Shown here: positions 18,937 through 28,650 of the stretch, piece after piece
Position numbering within the stretch: the stretch's first letter is position 1
Layout: the number at the start of each line of letters is the position of its first letter
Assembly: GCA_003481745.1 (NCBI GenBank)
Contig: QULP01000010.1
Location: forward strand, 43,238-107,237
DNA: 64,000 nucleotides
Direction of reading: 5' to 3'
Source of the DNA: Firmicutes bacterium OM04-13BH
GTDB lineage: Bacteria > Bacillota > Clostridia > Lachnospirales > Lachnospiraceae
Program-made: the position numbers and the translations under genes
The notes under the pieces: model-generated
The model's input: only the letters and a program-made list of their open reading frames with translations
The model's database searches: none
What the model was told of the DNA's origin: nothing

Positions 18937-20073
18937 TTACTCGACCTGCTGTTCGCCTTCTCCGAAGTAATAATAAGCATTACCACTCTGAAGGGTTTTT
19001 CCTTTTGCTTCTGCCAGTTCACTGACAGTCACAAGTTTAAATCCTTTTGCAATCAAATCCGGTATCATTCGGATTGCCGCTTTTACCGACCATTCATGAA
19101 TGTCATGCATCAATACAACGGAACCGTCCTGTGCATTATCCATAACAACCTGATAAGTCTGATCCTCACTCTTGGTTGCCCAGTCTCTAGTATCAATACT
19201 CCAGATAATCAGCGGATGATCAATTGCTGCTTTGACAGAATCGTTGAAAGAACCACCTGGCGGACGCATTACGGTTGCCTCAAATCCAGTTGCAGCTTTT
19301 AATGCTGCATCCGTATTGCTTACCTGCTGTGCTGTTGCATCTGCTCCAATTGTCACCAAATCCGGATGACTGTAAGAATGATTTCCAAGTTCCATTCCAG
19401 CATCCGATAATTCCTTTGCAATTTCCGGATATGCTTCTACATTTTGTCCCAGCATGAAGAAGGTTGCTTTTGCATTATTCTCTACCAGACAATTAATCAA
19501 TTCTTCGGTATACTCACCTGGACCATCATCAAAGGTCAATGCAATCATTGGACGCTGTTTTGTCTCATCGTATTTTCCATCTTCATCAAAATAGCAGTCT
19601 TTGTCATCAATTGTCTGCCATCCTGTCAGGATATAACCATTTGAATTAAAATAATATGTACTGCCATTTACTTCCTGCCAGCCATCCTGATAATAGCTGC
19701 CATCCCGATTCTGATACCACCAGCCGTTTTCATCCTGATGCCATCCAATACTTGGCGCTGCCTTTAACTTATCTACATCAGAAGCACTCATGACCGGCTG
19801 TTTTCCTGCCTCGCCGGTGTCTTCTGCTGCCTGAACTTCTACGGTACTGCTGTTTGCATTCTTAGCACTACTGTTTTTTATATGAACACCGGAGAACAGT
19901 TTTCCAACTCCTCTTCCTGCAAAAACCAATACGAATACCAGTACAACTGCCATTGCACCAATCCGCATCATTTTTCTGCGACGTAACTGACGTATCTTTT
20001 CCTGCTTACGGCGCATCATTCTCTCATGTCGGATACGCTGACGCTCTAGCTCGTCTCTTTGTTCTTCGTCCAT
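18937..20073 (-). CDS. Polysaccharide deacetylase with cell-wall-binding repeats, 378 aa
   Basis: A basic cytoplasmic N-terminus (about 30 residues rich in Arg and Lys) precedes one membrane helix near residues 35-55. Two or three choline-binding-like repeats follow ('WQEVNGSTYYFNSNGYILTG'). The NodB deacetylase domain comes next, with 'ALTFDDGPGEYTEEL' and the metal-binding 'GNHSYSHPDL'. It probably deacetylates peptidoglycan or another wall polymer on the outer face of the membrane. It converges with adhE and is separated from agcS upstream by a terminator. Confidence 0.88.
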   Translation of the reverse strand: MDEEQRDELERQRIRHERMMRRKQEKIRQLRRRKMMRIGAMAVVLVFVLVFAGRGVGKLFSGVHIKNSSAKNANSSTVEVQAAEDTGEAGKQPVMSASDVDKLKAAPSIGWHQDENGWWYQNRDGSYYQDGWQEVNGSTYYFNSNGYILTGWQTIDDKDCYFDEDGKYDETKQRPMIALTFDDGPGEYTEELINCLVENNAKATFFMLGQNVEAYPEIAKELSDAGMELGNHSYSHPDLVTIGADATAQQVSNTDAALKAATGFEATVMRPPGGSFNDSVKAAIDHPLIIWSIDTRDWATKSEDQTYQVVMDNAQDGSVVLMHDIHEWSVKAAIRMIPDLIAKGFKLVTVSELAEAKGKTLQSGNAYYYFGEGEQQVE

Positions 20074-20189
20074 TTTTATTTATCCCTCATTTCCTTTTCA
20101 CACTCAAATCCTTTGTTAATCATACCTTTTTTTTCGACATTATGCAACCTCTACACTCTTAATTTTCCTTTACAAAAGTGTTACAAATG

Positions 20190-20230
20190 AAAAAAGAGAT
20201 TAGCCATTTTCTGACTAACCTCTTTCTGTT
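20190..20230 (-). terminator. Terminator after agcS
   Basis: AGAGATTAGCCA and TGACTAACCTCT pair around a short loop, with a U-run on the minus strand. Confidence 0.75.
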
Positions 20231-20288
20231 GTTTTTTCAAGCAGACATTCTTTGACAGCTCGAACTAATTCATTCATTTATTTATTTT

Positions 20289-21722
20289 CTAATTTGCCTG
20301 TACTTCTGCGCTTTTTACTTTCGCTTTCTGTTTTCCAAAAAACGCTTTTGTCTCTGCAAATACAACCGGACTTAACGCAATCAGTGCAATTAAGTTTGGA
20401 AATGCCATCAATGCATTAAAGATATCTGCAATATTCCATACTGCTTCTACTGTCATGTAAGGTCCGATAAAAATTGCAAGAATATATAACCAGCGGTATC
20501 CTTTTACTACTTTTTTATTACGGTTGAATAAATATTCAATACATCTTTCACCATAGTAATTCCATCCAAGAATTGTGGTAAATGCAAAAAATACCAAACA
20601 TACCATCAGTACTAAGGACGCAACTGCCGGAGGGAACGGGAGTCCTTTCTGGAATGCAGCTGTTGTAATTGCCACACCTTCAAGACCGGTATTCCATGTA
20701 CCTGTTATAACAATGGTCAGACCTGTCATCGTACAGATTACAATGGTATCAATGAATGTACCTGTCATAGAAACCAGACCCTGACGTACGGTAGAATGAG
20801 TCTGTGCTGCTGCCGCTGCAATCGGGGCACTACCAAGACCTGCTTCATTCGAGAAGATACCACGTGCAATACCCTTCTGCATCGCAACTACCATCGTTCC
20901 TGCTGCTCCACCTGCCAGCGCACTTCCTGTAAATGCACTCTTTATGATTGCGACAATTGCTGCCGGAAGTGCTGTAATATGTGTAACAATGACAATAAAA
21001 GCAAATACGAAATAGATGATCGCCATAAATGGCACAACAACCTGTGAAACACTTGCAATTCTCTTTAATCCACCGATAACAACCAGCCCAACACATACCG
21101 TCAGAGCCAGACCTGCAATGATTGTTGCGATAGAGTAATCTCTGCCAAATAATGCGATAGTATTTACTTTATCCGGGTCAAAGAAATTACAGACTGCTGA
21201 GGAAATTCCGTTTACCTGTGTAAATGTACCGATTCCAAGTAAACCTACACCCGCACCAAAGAATGCAAACATTTTTGCAAGCCATTTCCATTTTGCCCCC
21301 ATACCATTTTCGATATAGTAGAATGGTCCGCCAAGTACATGACCTTCTTTATCAATAGTACGATATTTGATTGCCAGCACACCTTCGGAATATTTGGTTG
21401 CCATTCCAAAAAACGCCGCAACAACCATCCAGAATAATGCCCCCGGACCACCTGCTGCAAGTGCGGTTGCAACACCGACGATATTTCCGGTACCGATTGT
21501 TGCTGACATTGCAGTACAAAGGGCACCAAAACTGCTGACTTCGCCTTTTCCGCCTTCTTCATTTTTCACCATAAATTTCAGGGCTTTGCCCAGATGCCGG
21601 ATTTGAAGAAATCCCATGCTGACAGATAAATAAATACCTGTACATAAGATGAGAATAATCAGCGGTAATCCCCATACCGCTCCGTCAATCCAACTGATTA
21701 CATTGTTCATTGTTTCAAACAT
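20289..21722 (-). CDS. Sodium:alanine/glycine symporter, AgcS family
   Basis: An integral-membrane symporter of about 477 residues with roughly ten to eleven membrane segments. The family signature is visible in 'GALCTAMSATIGTGNIVGVA' near residue 90 and 'IARGIFSNEAGLGSAPIAAA' near residue 300. It imports alanine or glycine with sodium. The ATG at 21722 (MFETMNNVIS) is chosen because homologues start with this amphipathic segment. The long leader carries a glycine riboswitch and a terminator, which points to glycine as the substrate. Confidence 0.93.
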   Translation of the reverse strand: MFETMNNVISWIDGAVWGLPLIILILCTGIYLSVSMGFLQIRHLGKALKFMVKNEEGGKGEVSSFGALCTAMSATIGTGNIVGVATALAAGGPGALFWMVVAAFFGMATKYSEGVLAIKYRTIDKEGHVLGGPFYYIENGMGAKWKWLAKMFAFFGAGVGLLGIGTFTQVNGISSAVCNFFDPDKVNTIALFGRDYSIATIIAGLALTVCVGLVVIGGLKRIASVSQVVVPFMAIIYFVFAFIVIVTHITALPAAIVAIIKSAFTGSALAGGAAGTMVVAMQKGIARGIFSNEAGLGSAPIAAAAAQTHSTVRQGLVSMTGTFIDTIVICTMTGLTIVITGTWNTGLEGVAITTAAFQKGLPFPPAVASLVLMVCLVFFAFTTILGWNYYGERCIEYLFNRNKKVVKGYRWLYILAIFIGPYMTVEAVWNIADIFNALMAFPNLIALIALSPVVFAETKAFFGKQKAKVKSAEVQAN

Positions 21723-21803
21723 TTCTTTTACGTCCTCTCTTTCTTTTCGATGCACCTCTTTGGTGCATTTCCTAGAACCTCTCTTGAATTTTTCAGTTCA
21801 GAA

Positions 21804-21836
21804 AACAAAAAAACTGTGGAATCCTCATTCCACAGT
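21804..21836 (-). terminator. Riboswitch-controlled terminator upstream of agcS
   Basis: ACTGTGGAAT and ATTCCACAGT (21812-21835) form a perfect stem followed by seven U residues on the minus strand. It lies between the glycine aptamer and the agcS start, the usual arrangement for transcriptional control. Confidence 0.88.
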
Positions 21837-21844
21837 CTCATAAG

Positions 21845-21962
21845 AGTACGACAAAACATATACAAGATAACCTTTGTATACTCTGTCCTTTTGCCTGAGA
21901 GATTAACAACATAACTGTTGCCGTACACCTTCGGCGCTCTTACTTGAGACTCTCCAGAGTGT
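21845..21962 (-). promoter_or_regulatory. Glycine riboswitch
   Basis: On the minus strand the diagnostic core ATCTCTCAGGCAAAAGGACA (21884-21903) is present. It is preceded by CTCTGGAGAGTCTC and GCGCCGAAGGTG, which match the glycine aptamer consensus. Only one full aptamer is seen. The following bases (21845-21882) include GAGTA/TACTC complementarity and could form the ghost aptamer found in singlet glycine riboswitches. The arrangement with the terminator and a glycine/alanine symporter gene supports glycine-dependent control. Confidence 0.9.
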
Positions 21963-22180
21963 TGTCTTTCGACAACGTTTACTATAGCATATTCCCATGC
22001 CAAATACAAGTGTTTTTTTATGGGAGACATTTTTTCTAAAATCTGCTCAAACTACAGTTCCTGTTTCTTGACATTTTATTCGCACAAATTGCATAGTCAT
22101 TCCCGATTTCCTGTGCTATCATCAAAGCATCTTCACTTACTTTATAATTTATTAATTTTTCATGTAAAGGAGCATTAATT

Positions 22181-23755
22181 ATGTTAAAAAATACGTTTAA
22201 AAATCCACTTCTTTCCGGATTTTATCCAGACCCGTCTATCTGTCGTGTAGGCGAAGACTATTATCTTGTTACTTCTTCTTTTGTTTATTATCCAGGACTT
22301 CCGATTTTCCACAGCCGTGACCTGGTACACTGGGAACAAATCGGTCATGCAATCCATCGTCCGGATCAGTTAGATTATAAAAACTGTGAGACCTCTTTAG
22401 GATTATGGGCACCAAGCATCCGTTACCACGAAGGTACATTCTATATTATCAATACTTTTGTGTCTGAGGGCAGAGAAGCCAGACGCGATAACTACATTGT
22501 AACCGCAAAAGACCCGGCCGGTCCATGGAGTGACCCGGTATTTGTAGAGGGTGCAGACGGAATCGACTCCAGTCTGTTTTTCGACGAAGACGGAAGTCTC
22601 TGGTATGTGGGAAACTTTATCAGTGAAGAATGTCGTTATGAGGGACACCACGGAATTTATTTAAATGAATTAGATACCGAAACTTTCCAGTTTAAAGGTC
22701 CACGCTACATTATCTGGGATGGTTTCAAAACCAGAAGTAAATGGATTGAAGCCCCTCATATTTATAAAAAAGACGGCTGGTATTATCTTCTGGTTGCAGA
22801 AGGGGGCACATTTGTAAACCACAGTGTACAGATGGCTCGTTGCCGTACCATCAATGGTGACTATGAAATCTGTCCGAGAAATCCAATTATTACTCACCGT
22901 CATCTTCCGATCGAAAATCCGATTTCTGTTACCGGACATGCTGATATTGTGGAAACTCAGAATGGAGAATGGTGGATGGTACTTCTTGCCGTTCGTCCTT
23001 ATGTCGGAGGTCACTATAACCTTGGCCGTGAAACATTTATGGTTCCATTTGTATGGGCTGAAGATGGCTGGCCAATGATTGACAATGAAACCGGAATGGT
23101 TCAGACCGAAGAACGTCTTCCCAATCTTCCAAGAACCATTGTTCCGCTGATTCCTACTACCGATAATTTTGAAAGCGAAACCCTTGCAATGCAGTGGAAT
23201 ACGATTCACCCACCGGTAGAGCCATTTTATTCTTTAACCGAGCGTCCCGGATTTCTACGTCTTTCCACCCGCCCGGAAGTGCTTGAAGAAATCTGTACTC
23301 CATCTTTTGTTGGACGACGCCAGCAGCATAAAACATTTTTAGCCCGCACTGCCATGGAATTTATTCCACAGACAGAATCGGAAGAAGCCGGTGTTGCTAT
23401 TCTTCAGGATGATCGCTTTAACTATATTATGGTTGTCATAGAAAAAGACGATGAACTGCGACTGGAACTTCATAAAACCGAAAATGGTACAAGAAGCCTC
23501 ATCTCTTCTGTTCCTGTAAAGAGAAACAAGCGTATTTACCTTTCTATTCAGGGAAATGTAACAGACTACAGCTTTTACTATGGATATGACGAGCAGGAAA
23601 TGATTTTACTTGCTTCCGGCTTGGACGCTTCTCTTTTAAGCTCTGTTGTAAACGAAGGATTTACCGGTGCTTATATGGGTATGTATACAAGCTCGAATCA
23701 TACCGAAAGCTTTAACCATGCTGACTTTGACTGGTTTTCTTATCAGGGTGAATAA
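22181..23755 (+). CDS. Glycoside hydrolase family 43 protein (beta-xylosidase/arabinofuranosidase-like), 524 aa
   Basis: The N-terminal five-bladed propeller has the general base Asp17 in 'FYPDPS', the pKa-modulating Asp129 in 'GIDSSLFFDEDG' and the acid Glu190 in 'WIEAPHIYKK'. The C-terminal ~190 residues form the beta-sandwich typical of xylan 1,4-beta-xylosidases of this subfamily. No signal peptide is present, so it probably cleaves imported xylo- or arabino-oligosaccharides in the cytoplasm. The importer at 28651-31943 is a likely supplier. AAAGGAG precedes the ATG, and the gene stands alone. Confidence 0.92.
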   Translation: MLKNTFKNPLLSGFYPDPSICRVGEDYYLVTSSFVYYPGLPIFHSRDLVHWEQIGHAIHRPDQLDYKNCETSLGLWAPSIRYHEGTFYIINTFVSEGREARRDNYIVTAKDPAGPWSDPVFVEGADGIDSSLFFDEDGSLWYVGNFISEECRYEGHHGIYLNELDTETFQFKGPRYIIWDGFKTRSKWIEAPHIYKKDGWYYLLVAEGGTFVNHSVQMARCRTINGDYEICPRNPIITHRHLPIENPISVTGHADIVETQNGEWWMVLLAVRPYVGGHYNLGRETFMVPFVWAEDGWPMIDNETGMVQTEERLPNLPRTIVPLIPTTDNFESETLAMQWNTIHPPVEPFYSLTERPGFLRLSTRPEVLEEICTPSFVGRRQQHKTFLARTAMEFIPQTESEEAGVAILQDDRFNYIMVVIEKDDELRLELHKTENGTRSLISSVPVKRNKRIYLSIQGNVTDYSFYYGYDEQEMILLASGLDASLLSSVVNEGFTGAYMGMYTSSNHTESFNHADFDWFSYQGE

Positions 23756-23789
23756 TTTTAATTTTTGCCTCTGCAAGTAAAACATACAA

Positions 23790-23829
23790 AAAATGGCCCA
23801 CAGAAAAAACTCTGTGAGCCATTTTTTTA
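23790..23829. terminator. Bidirectional terminator between convergent genes
   Basis: AAATGGCCCACAGA pairs with TCTGTGAGCCATTT, with T-runs on both sides, between the GH43 gene and the DUF4340-like gene. It overlaps the stop codon of the latter. Confidence 0.85.
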
Positions 23830-24975
23830 TTTAAACGCTTCTGCTATCTGTTGTACCAGAGTGTTTACATCTGCATTTTTTACCAGATATCGTTCCGTTC
23901 CATTGACTGCAACACTGTCATAATTTCCATCATAAGTATAATACGTCAGTGTAATTTCCGGTGCTTCTTTTGTATTTCTGTGAAATACCATACGCAGCAC
24001 TTCTTCTTTTTCATTATCCGCCTTCGGAGTATCTAAATTAGAATCCAGCATCACATTCAACAATGCCTGATACAGGGTTGTAAAGGTTTCTTTTTCTACT
24101 TCTTTATCGCCCATATAATATTTTCCATCTTTGATTTTCATTGTATAAGAAGACTCTTTTGTCTTGATGTCAATGCTTTCTACGGTATCAATATTTACAA
24201 GTGCCGGAATTTTTAAGATATAATCAAACGGATTTAAGTTGTAAATTGCTTCAAGTGTACTGGTAGGAATTGTATACACTTCATTTTCATAGCCTGCTAC
24301 TGCCACATAACGATTTCCAAGGTCATCTTCATTTCCAAGCAGTAAGGTAACCGTCTTATCTGCTTCGGCAGAGGTATCAGTACTCTCTGTATAATCAATC
24401 TGCATCGTTGTTGTACTTCCCGCTACACCAGTATCTGTTCCATCCGGAACTTCCGCAGTTGTTGAAAAATCAAATCCGCTTAACACATCAAACAATTTAT
24501 ACATGGTTTCCGTATTTACAGTCGCTGTCTCATCGTAAGGATTTAAAATCTCCCAGTAATCAAACTCCATCTTGTAATCGGCCGGTTCTTTTGACAAAGA
24601 GAAAATTTCTTCTCCATCTCGGTTAAGTACGAGTTTACGGATTCCATCAGAAGTAAAAGTCGGGTGTTCTGTCTTTTCAAGTTCGACTATCTTCTCTTCT
24701 TCTGCTTTTTCCTCTGTTTTTTCCTCTGTTTCGTCTGTTTTTTCTTCTGCCTTATCTGTATCTTTTGCTTCCTCTGTATTTTCTGCTTTGTCTGTGCTTT
24801 CTGTCTCTTCTTCCTGTTTCGTTTCGTCCGCTTTTGCTTCACTCTTTGCCTCAGTCTGTGTTTCTTTTGATTCTGTTGTTTTCTGACATCCCCCGAGAGT
24901 AAATGCGCTTAATGACGCTATAATTCCTAACAGTGCAAGTTTTTGTAATACTTTTCGCATCTTTTTTTTGTCCAT
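23827..24975 (-). CDS. DUF4340-like lipoprotein with acidic low-complexity linker
   Basis: The N-terminus is a signal peptide with the lipobox LGGCQ. Next comes a Glu/Lys/Thr-rich linker of about 90 residues, then a ~250-residue region with repeated beta-strands that resembles DUF4340 ('DYILKIPALVNIDTVESIDI'). DUF4340 proteins are often found with Gld-type or gliding ABC export genes, but none is here. The ATG at 24975 follows AGGAAAGG; an in-frame ATG at 24960 is also possible. The function is unknown. Confidence 0.7.
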   Translation of the reverse strand: MDKKKMRKVLQKLALLGIIASLSAFTLGGCQKTTESKETQTEAKSEAKADETKQEEETESTDKAENTEEAKDTDKAEEKTDETEEKTEEKAEEEKIVELEKTEHPTFTSDGIRKLVLNRDGEEIFSLSKEPADYKMEFDYWEILNPYDETATVNTETMYKLFDVLSGFDFSTTAEVPDGTDTGVAGSTTTMQIDYTESTDTSAEADKTVTLLLGNEDDLGNRYVAVAGYENEVYTIPTSTLEAIYNLNPFDYILKIPALVNIDTVESIDIKTKESSYTMKIKDGKYYMGDKEVEKETFTTLYQALLNVMLDSNLDTPKADNEKEEVLRMVFHRNTKEAPEITLTYYTYDGNYDSVAVNGTERYLVKNADVNTLVQQIAEAFK

Positions 24976-25106
24976 CCTTTCCTGCCCTTTTTGTTCCTTA
25001 TTTAAAAAGGGGAATCTTTTCGGATTCCCCTTTATACTATCACTTTCTCTTTCAAATAGCAAAATTAATTTCTGCTTTTTTTCTATAATATTTTATCCAT
25101 GTGAAC

Positions 25107-26672
25107 TTATACCCCACCCCGAATTTCTTCGCGATATTTTGTCGGGGACTTTCCGGTATGTTTCTTAAACGCAAGCGAAAAATAATTGGTATCACGATAA
25201 CCCACCATCATCGCAATTTTTCCGGTCTTAATGCTGGTGGTTTCAAGCAAAGATTTTGCTTTTTCAATTCGTTTCCGGACAATATATTCGTTACAGCCTT
25301 CTTTTGTCACACGCTTAAATAATCTTGAAAAATAATTCGGTGTAATGTATAAATTATTGGCAATGCTTGAAACGGATAAATCTTCTGCCAAATGTTCGTC
25401 TATGTATCGTTTTGCTGAAGACACAATATCATGCACATTTTCTTCGCCTTTCCCCAACAGATTTGTGATAAACATTTCTGTCAGTTCACAGGCTTCTTCT
25501 CTGCCCGCTGACACCAGATTTTTGGAAAGGGCATCAAGCTTTCCATCTTCTACTTCTCCTGAATCTCCCATGTAGGTTAAAAGCAGAGTCGAAGCAATTT
25601 CAAAACAACATCTGCGTGCCAGAGTTTTAGAAAGATTATAAGATTCCACTGCCTTTGAAAATGTACGAAATACTTTCAGCACATACTCGGAATTACCAAT
25701 ATTATTGCACATAATTCCTTTTAATTCTGCATAGACATCCAAAAACAGTTCACTCTTACTTTCCGCACCAAAATTTTGGATAATATCGCAAATATTTTCT
25801 TTCTCATTTTCCAGCAGATATCTTGCATCATTATAAGAGACCATCAGATTAGAAAAGCCCTGCACCGTGCTTCCCATTACCATTTTGGGTTTTACATCAA
25901 ATTCATCACTTAACACATTCGAAAGCTGTTGCACTTCCTCTATAATCGACTCTCCCTCTTCGATTTCAAAATAGACAATTGCAATGACTCCCTCATCATC
26001 CGTAAACGTGATTCCTTTTCCCTGAGAATCCACCATTCCCATACAGATATGTTTTACCGACATGGCACGAAAATTTTCTTCCGGTCTTTCCCGATTCATA
26101 TACAGGGTTGGCACAATTAAAATCATTTTCATTGACTGATTGAAATCAAAATGATAATGCTCTTTCAGGTCATTCAATATCGTTTCTTTTTCTTCTCTTT
26201 GATGCACCAGACTTCTTAAGTAATGTTCCAGACGATTCTGCTGTTCAAATCCCTGTGTCCGTACCTGTTCCGGCTGAGTCTTTTCTGCCTGTTTTTGTTC
26301 ATCCAGATAGTTCACCTGTTTCTTTACCGCTTCAGCCAAATCCTCTTCATCAATCGGTTTTAAGAAAAAATCCTGTACTTCGAGTCTGATACTCTGTCTG
26401 GCGTATTCAAAGTTATCATATCCTGTCAGAACAATCACACGCAAATCCGGTACTTTTTCTTTTGCCTTTTCAATCAGTTCCAGTCCTGTCATTTCTGTCA
26501 TCTGAATATCGCTAATCATAATCTGAGGATGATATTCTTCTAAAATTCCAAGCGCTTCTTTTCCAGACGCCGCAGTATAGACTTCTTCGATTTTCAGTTC
26601 CTGCCATGGAAGCACTTTTTTCATTCCCATGCGAATCATTTTCTCATCATCTACGATTAAAACCTTATACAT
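25107..26672 (-). CDS. YesN-type response regulator, AraC output, 521 aa
   Basis: The N-terminal receiver has the acidic pair Asp8-Asp9, phosphoacceptor Asp55 and the Lys in 'FFLKPID'. The middle ~270 residues are the poorly conserved YesN linker domain. The last 100 residues are an AraC double helix-turn-helix ('SVSSIANNLYITPNYFSRLF', 'IAMMVGYRDTNYFSLAFKKH'). It overlaps its kinase gene by a few bases and probably activates the sugar importer at 28651-31943 and perhaps GH43. Confidence 0.93.
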   Translation of the reverse strand: MYKVLIVDDEKMIRMGMKKVLPWQELKIEEVYTAASGKEALGILEEYHPQIMISDIQMTEMTGLELIEKAKEKVPDLRVIVLTGYDNFEYARQSIRLEVQDFFLKPIDEEDLAEAVKKQVNYLDEQKQAEKTQPEQVRTQGFEQQNRLEHYLRSLVHQREEKETILNDLKEHYHFDFNQSMKMILIVPTLYMNRERPEENFRAMSVKHICMGMVDSQGKGITFTDDEGVIAIVYFEIEEGESIIEEVQQLSNVLSDEFDVKPKMVMGSTVQGFSNLMVSYNDARYLLENEKENICDIIQNFGAESKSELFLDVYAELKGIMCNNIGNSEYVLKVFRTFSKAVESYNLSKTLARRCCFEIASTLLLTYMGDSGEVEDGKLDALSKNLVSAGREEACELTEMFITNLLGKGEENVHDIVSSAKRYIDEHLAEDLSVSSIANNLYITPNYFSRLFKRVTKEGCNEYIVRKRIEKAKSLLETTSIKTGKIAMMVGYRDTNYFSLAFKKHTGKSPTKYREEIRGGV

Positions 26673-28467
26673 GAATCATTTCTCCTCTTAATACATTCTC
26701 TTTTGCCTCTGTCTCATAAGGCAGACGAATCTCCACCGTAACACCACCTGTTTCATTTTTCAAATAATAAAGCCCATACTCTTCTCCATAAAGAAGCTGA
26801 ATCCTCTTATTGACATTGCGCACTCCATATCCAAAGGTTTCTTCATACTGAGAAAGCTGTTCATTCATCCGGTCAATCTCTTCCTGTGTCATTCCGGTTC
26901 CGGTATCTGCAAGCGTAATCAATACATCTTTTCCCTTTCGTTTCACTTTGATAAAGACCGTTCCTGTCTTTCCCTCTTTTACTTTCATTCCATGATAAAT
27001 CGAGTTTTCCACAAGCGGTTGAAGCGTTAATTTTGGAATCATAGTCTCTTCTGCATTACTGTCCACACTAATCTCACTGCCGATAATATTATCATAGCGC
27101 ATATTTTGAATCACAAGATAATTTCTTACATGTTCCAGTTCCATTTTCAGCGGAATAATATCATGACCTCCACTTAAGCAAATTCGATAATATTTGGCAA
27201 GTGCCTTTACCATCGTCGAAATTTCTTTATTCCCATCGGCAACTGCCTGCCAGTGAATACAATCCAGCGTATTATAAAGAAAATGTGGCTGAATCTGAGA
27301 CTGAAGGGCATCCAATCGAATCTGTTCAATCTGATGCTGTTCAAGTTTCACCTGCTCCATCAACACTTCAATTTCTTCCATCATTGAATTAAATCCTACT
27401 GCCAGCTTGATAAAATCCTCTCCCATGTGATCTACATTGATTCTCGTTTTCAAGAAACCAGAAGCAACATCATCCATTTTTCTCACCACTTTATCAAGCG
27501 GACGATACACCATCTGAATAACCGCCTTTACACTCAAAATACTGACTGCAATCAAGATAAGCATAATCACTGCCATAAATCCAATCGTTGCGATGCTTCC
27601 TTTGTAAAGTTCATAAGTCGACACACTGCTTATCACATAAAGCTCCCAGTCCGGTACTTTTTCATACAGATAAAGTTTTCCATTTTCTGTAAATGCACCT
27701 TCTGTTTTTTTCAGTTTATCAGAATAAGAAACTTTTTTTCCAATATCTTTTCCCGCTCTTGAAGCAAAAATTTTCCCATCCTGACGAACTACCTCATTTT
27801 CTACTGAAGAATCAGGAGAACTTGCTAAAATTTGCTGTAAGGTCGGATCAGTGATATTCATACATAACAGTCCCAACTCTTTTTTTACCATATTTGTATC
27901 ATAGACCGGAAAATATAAATTTAACGTATACGTCTCTCTTTCATAATAAGCATTGCAGTAATGCATCTTCAAAGTAGAGCTATGTAACTTTTTACTGCTC
28001 CCATAATCTGCCCGATAAACTTTATCGAATTTACTATAATAAATATTTTGATTCCCTTTATAAAGATAATCCTCTAATTTGTTATTTACAACCGCTATAA
28101 AATTTAAGCTTGAATGCATATTTACAATACTTGAAAGCACATTATTGGCATTATCAATGCTCTTTAAAGATCTCAAATCCGTCTTATTGCTACATTTGAC
28201 ATAATCTTGTACTGACGTATCAATTACTGTCGCAATTGCCATCATTTTATAGTTTTCCAATGAGCTTTCAAAATTTTCTACAATCACATCATTCTGCGTT
28301 TTCAAAAGCTCCATTGACTGTTTCTTAATTGACATTACCGTCGATATCGTTGAAACCAGCAACATAATCACCGTTGTAAGTACAATCGCCACACTAACCA
28401 GTAACTGCATTTTTTTATCAAATTTCCAGTCAGCGACCCGCTCCATCCATTTTTTTATTTTTCCCAA
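26665..28467 (-). CDS. YesM-type sensor histidine kinase, TTG start
   Basis: The protein of about 600 residues has an N-terminal membrane helix, an extracellular dCache-like region (about 60-290), a second helix with a HAMP domain, and the HPK7 kinase core with 'QIQPHFLYNTLDCIHW'. An ATPase domain follows ('LVENSIYHGMKVKEGKTGTV'). The frame is open to 28536, but I place the start at a TTG at 28467 because AGGAG sits six bases ahead and the next ATG is too far from any ribosome site. It is the first gene of the kinase-regulator pair. Confidence 0.9.
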   Translation of the reverse strand: MGKIKKWMERVADWKFDKKMQLLVSVAIVLTTVIMLLVSTISTVMSIKKQSMELLKTQNDVIVENFESSLENYKMMAIATVIDTSVQDYVKCSNKTDLRSLKSIDNANNVLSSIVNMHSSLNFIAVVNNKLEDYLYKGNQNIYYSKFDKVYRADYGSSKKLHSSTLKMHYCNAYYERETYTLNLYFPVYDTNMVKKELGLLCMNITDPTLQQILASSPDSSVENEVVRQDGKIFASRAGKDIGKKVSYSDKLKKTEGAFTENGKLYLYEKVPDWELYVISSVSTYELYKGSIATIGFMAVIMLILIAVSILSVKAVIQMVYRPLDKVVRKMDDVASGFLKTRINVDHMGEDFIKLAVGFNSMMEEIEVLMEQVKLEQHQIEQIRLDALQSQIQPHFLYNTLDCIHWQAVADGNKEISTMVKALAKYYRICLSGGHDIIPLKMELEHVRNYLVIQNMRYDNIIGSEISVDSNAEETMIPKLTLQPLVENSIYHGMKVKEGKTGTVFIKVKRKGKDVLITLADTGTGMTQEEIDRMNEQLSQYEETFGYGVRNVNKRIQLLYGEEYGLYYLKNETGGVTVEIRLPYETEAKENVLRGEMIHV

Positions 28468-28521
28468 TTTTTTCTCCTGCCTTTCACTTCTACCTCTCCT
28501 TTTTTGATTATAACAAAAAAC

Positions 28522-28559
28522 TGCTACCCCTTTCAATTAATTAATTGAAAGGGGTAGCA
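28522..28559 (-). terminator. Perfect 16-bp palindromic terminator between importer operon and kinase
   Basis: GCTACCCCTTTCAATT and AATTGAAAGGGGTAGC are perfectly complementary around a four-base centre, followed by a U-run on the minus strand. Confidence 0.88.
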
Positions 28560-28650
28560 ACAGCTTTTTCATCAAGTATCAAGTTGTGAAACACATCGTT
28601 TGTTTAAGGGATATTTTCTTATTTAGAAAATCAATTTCGAGCAAAGGAAA

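Noticed and set aside
20074..20288. Extra small genes between the deacetylase and the symporter
   Set aside because: Only a terminator and A+T-rich sequence are visible; no frame has a ribosome site.
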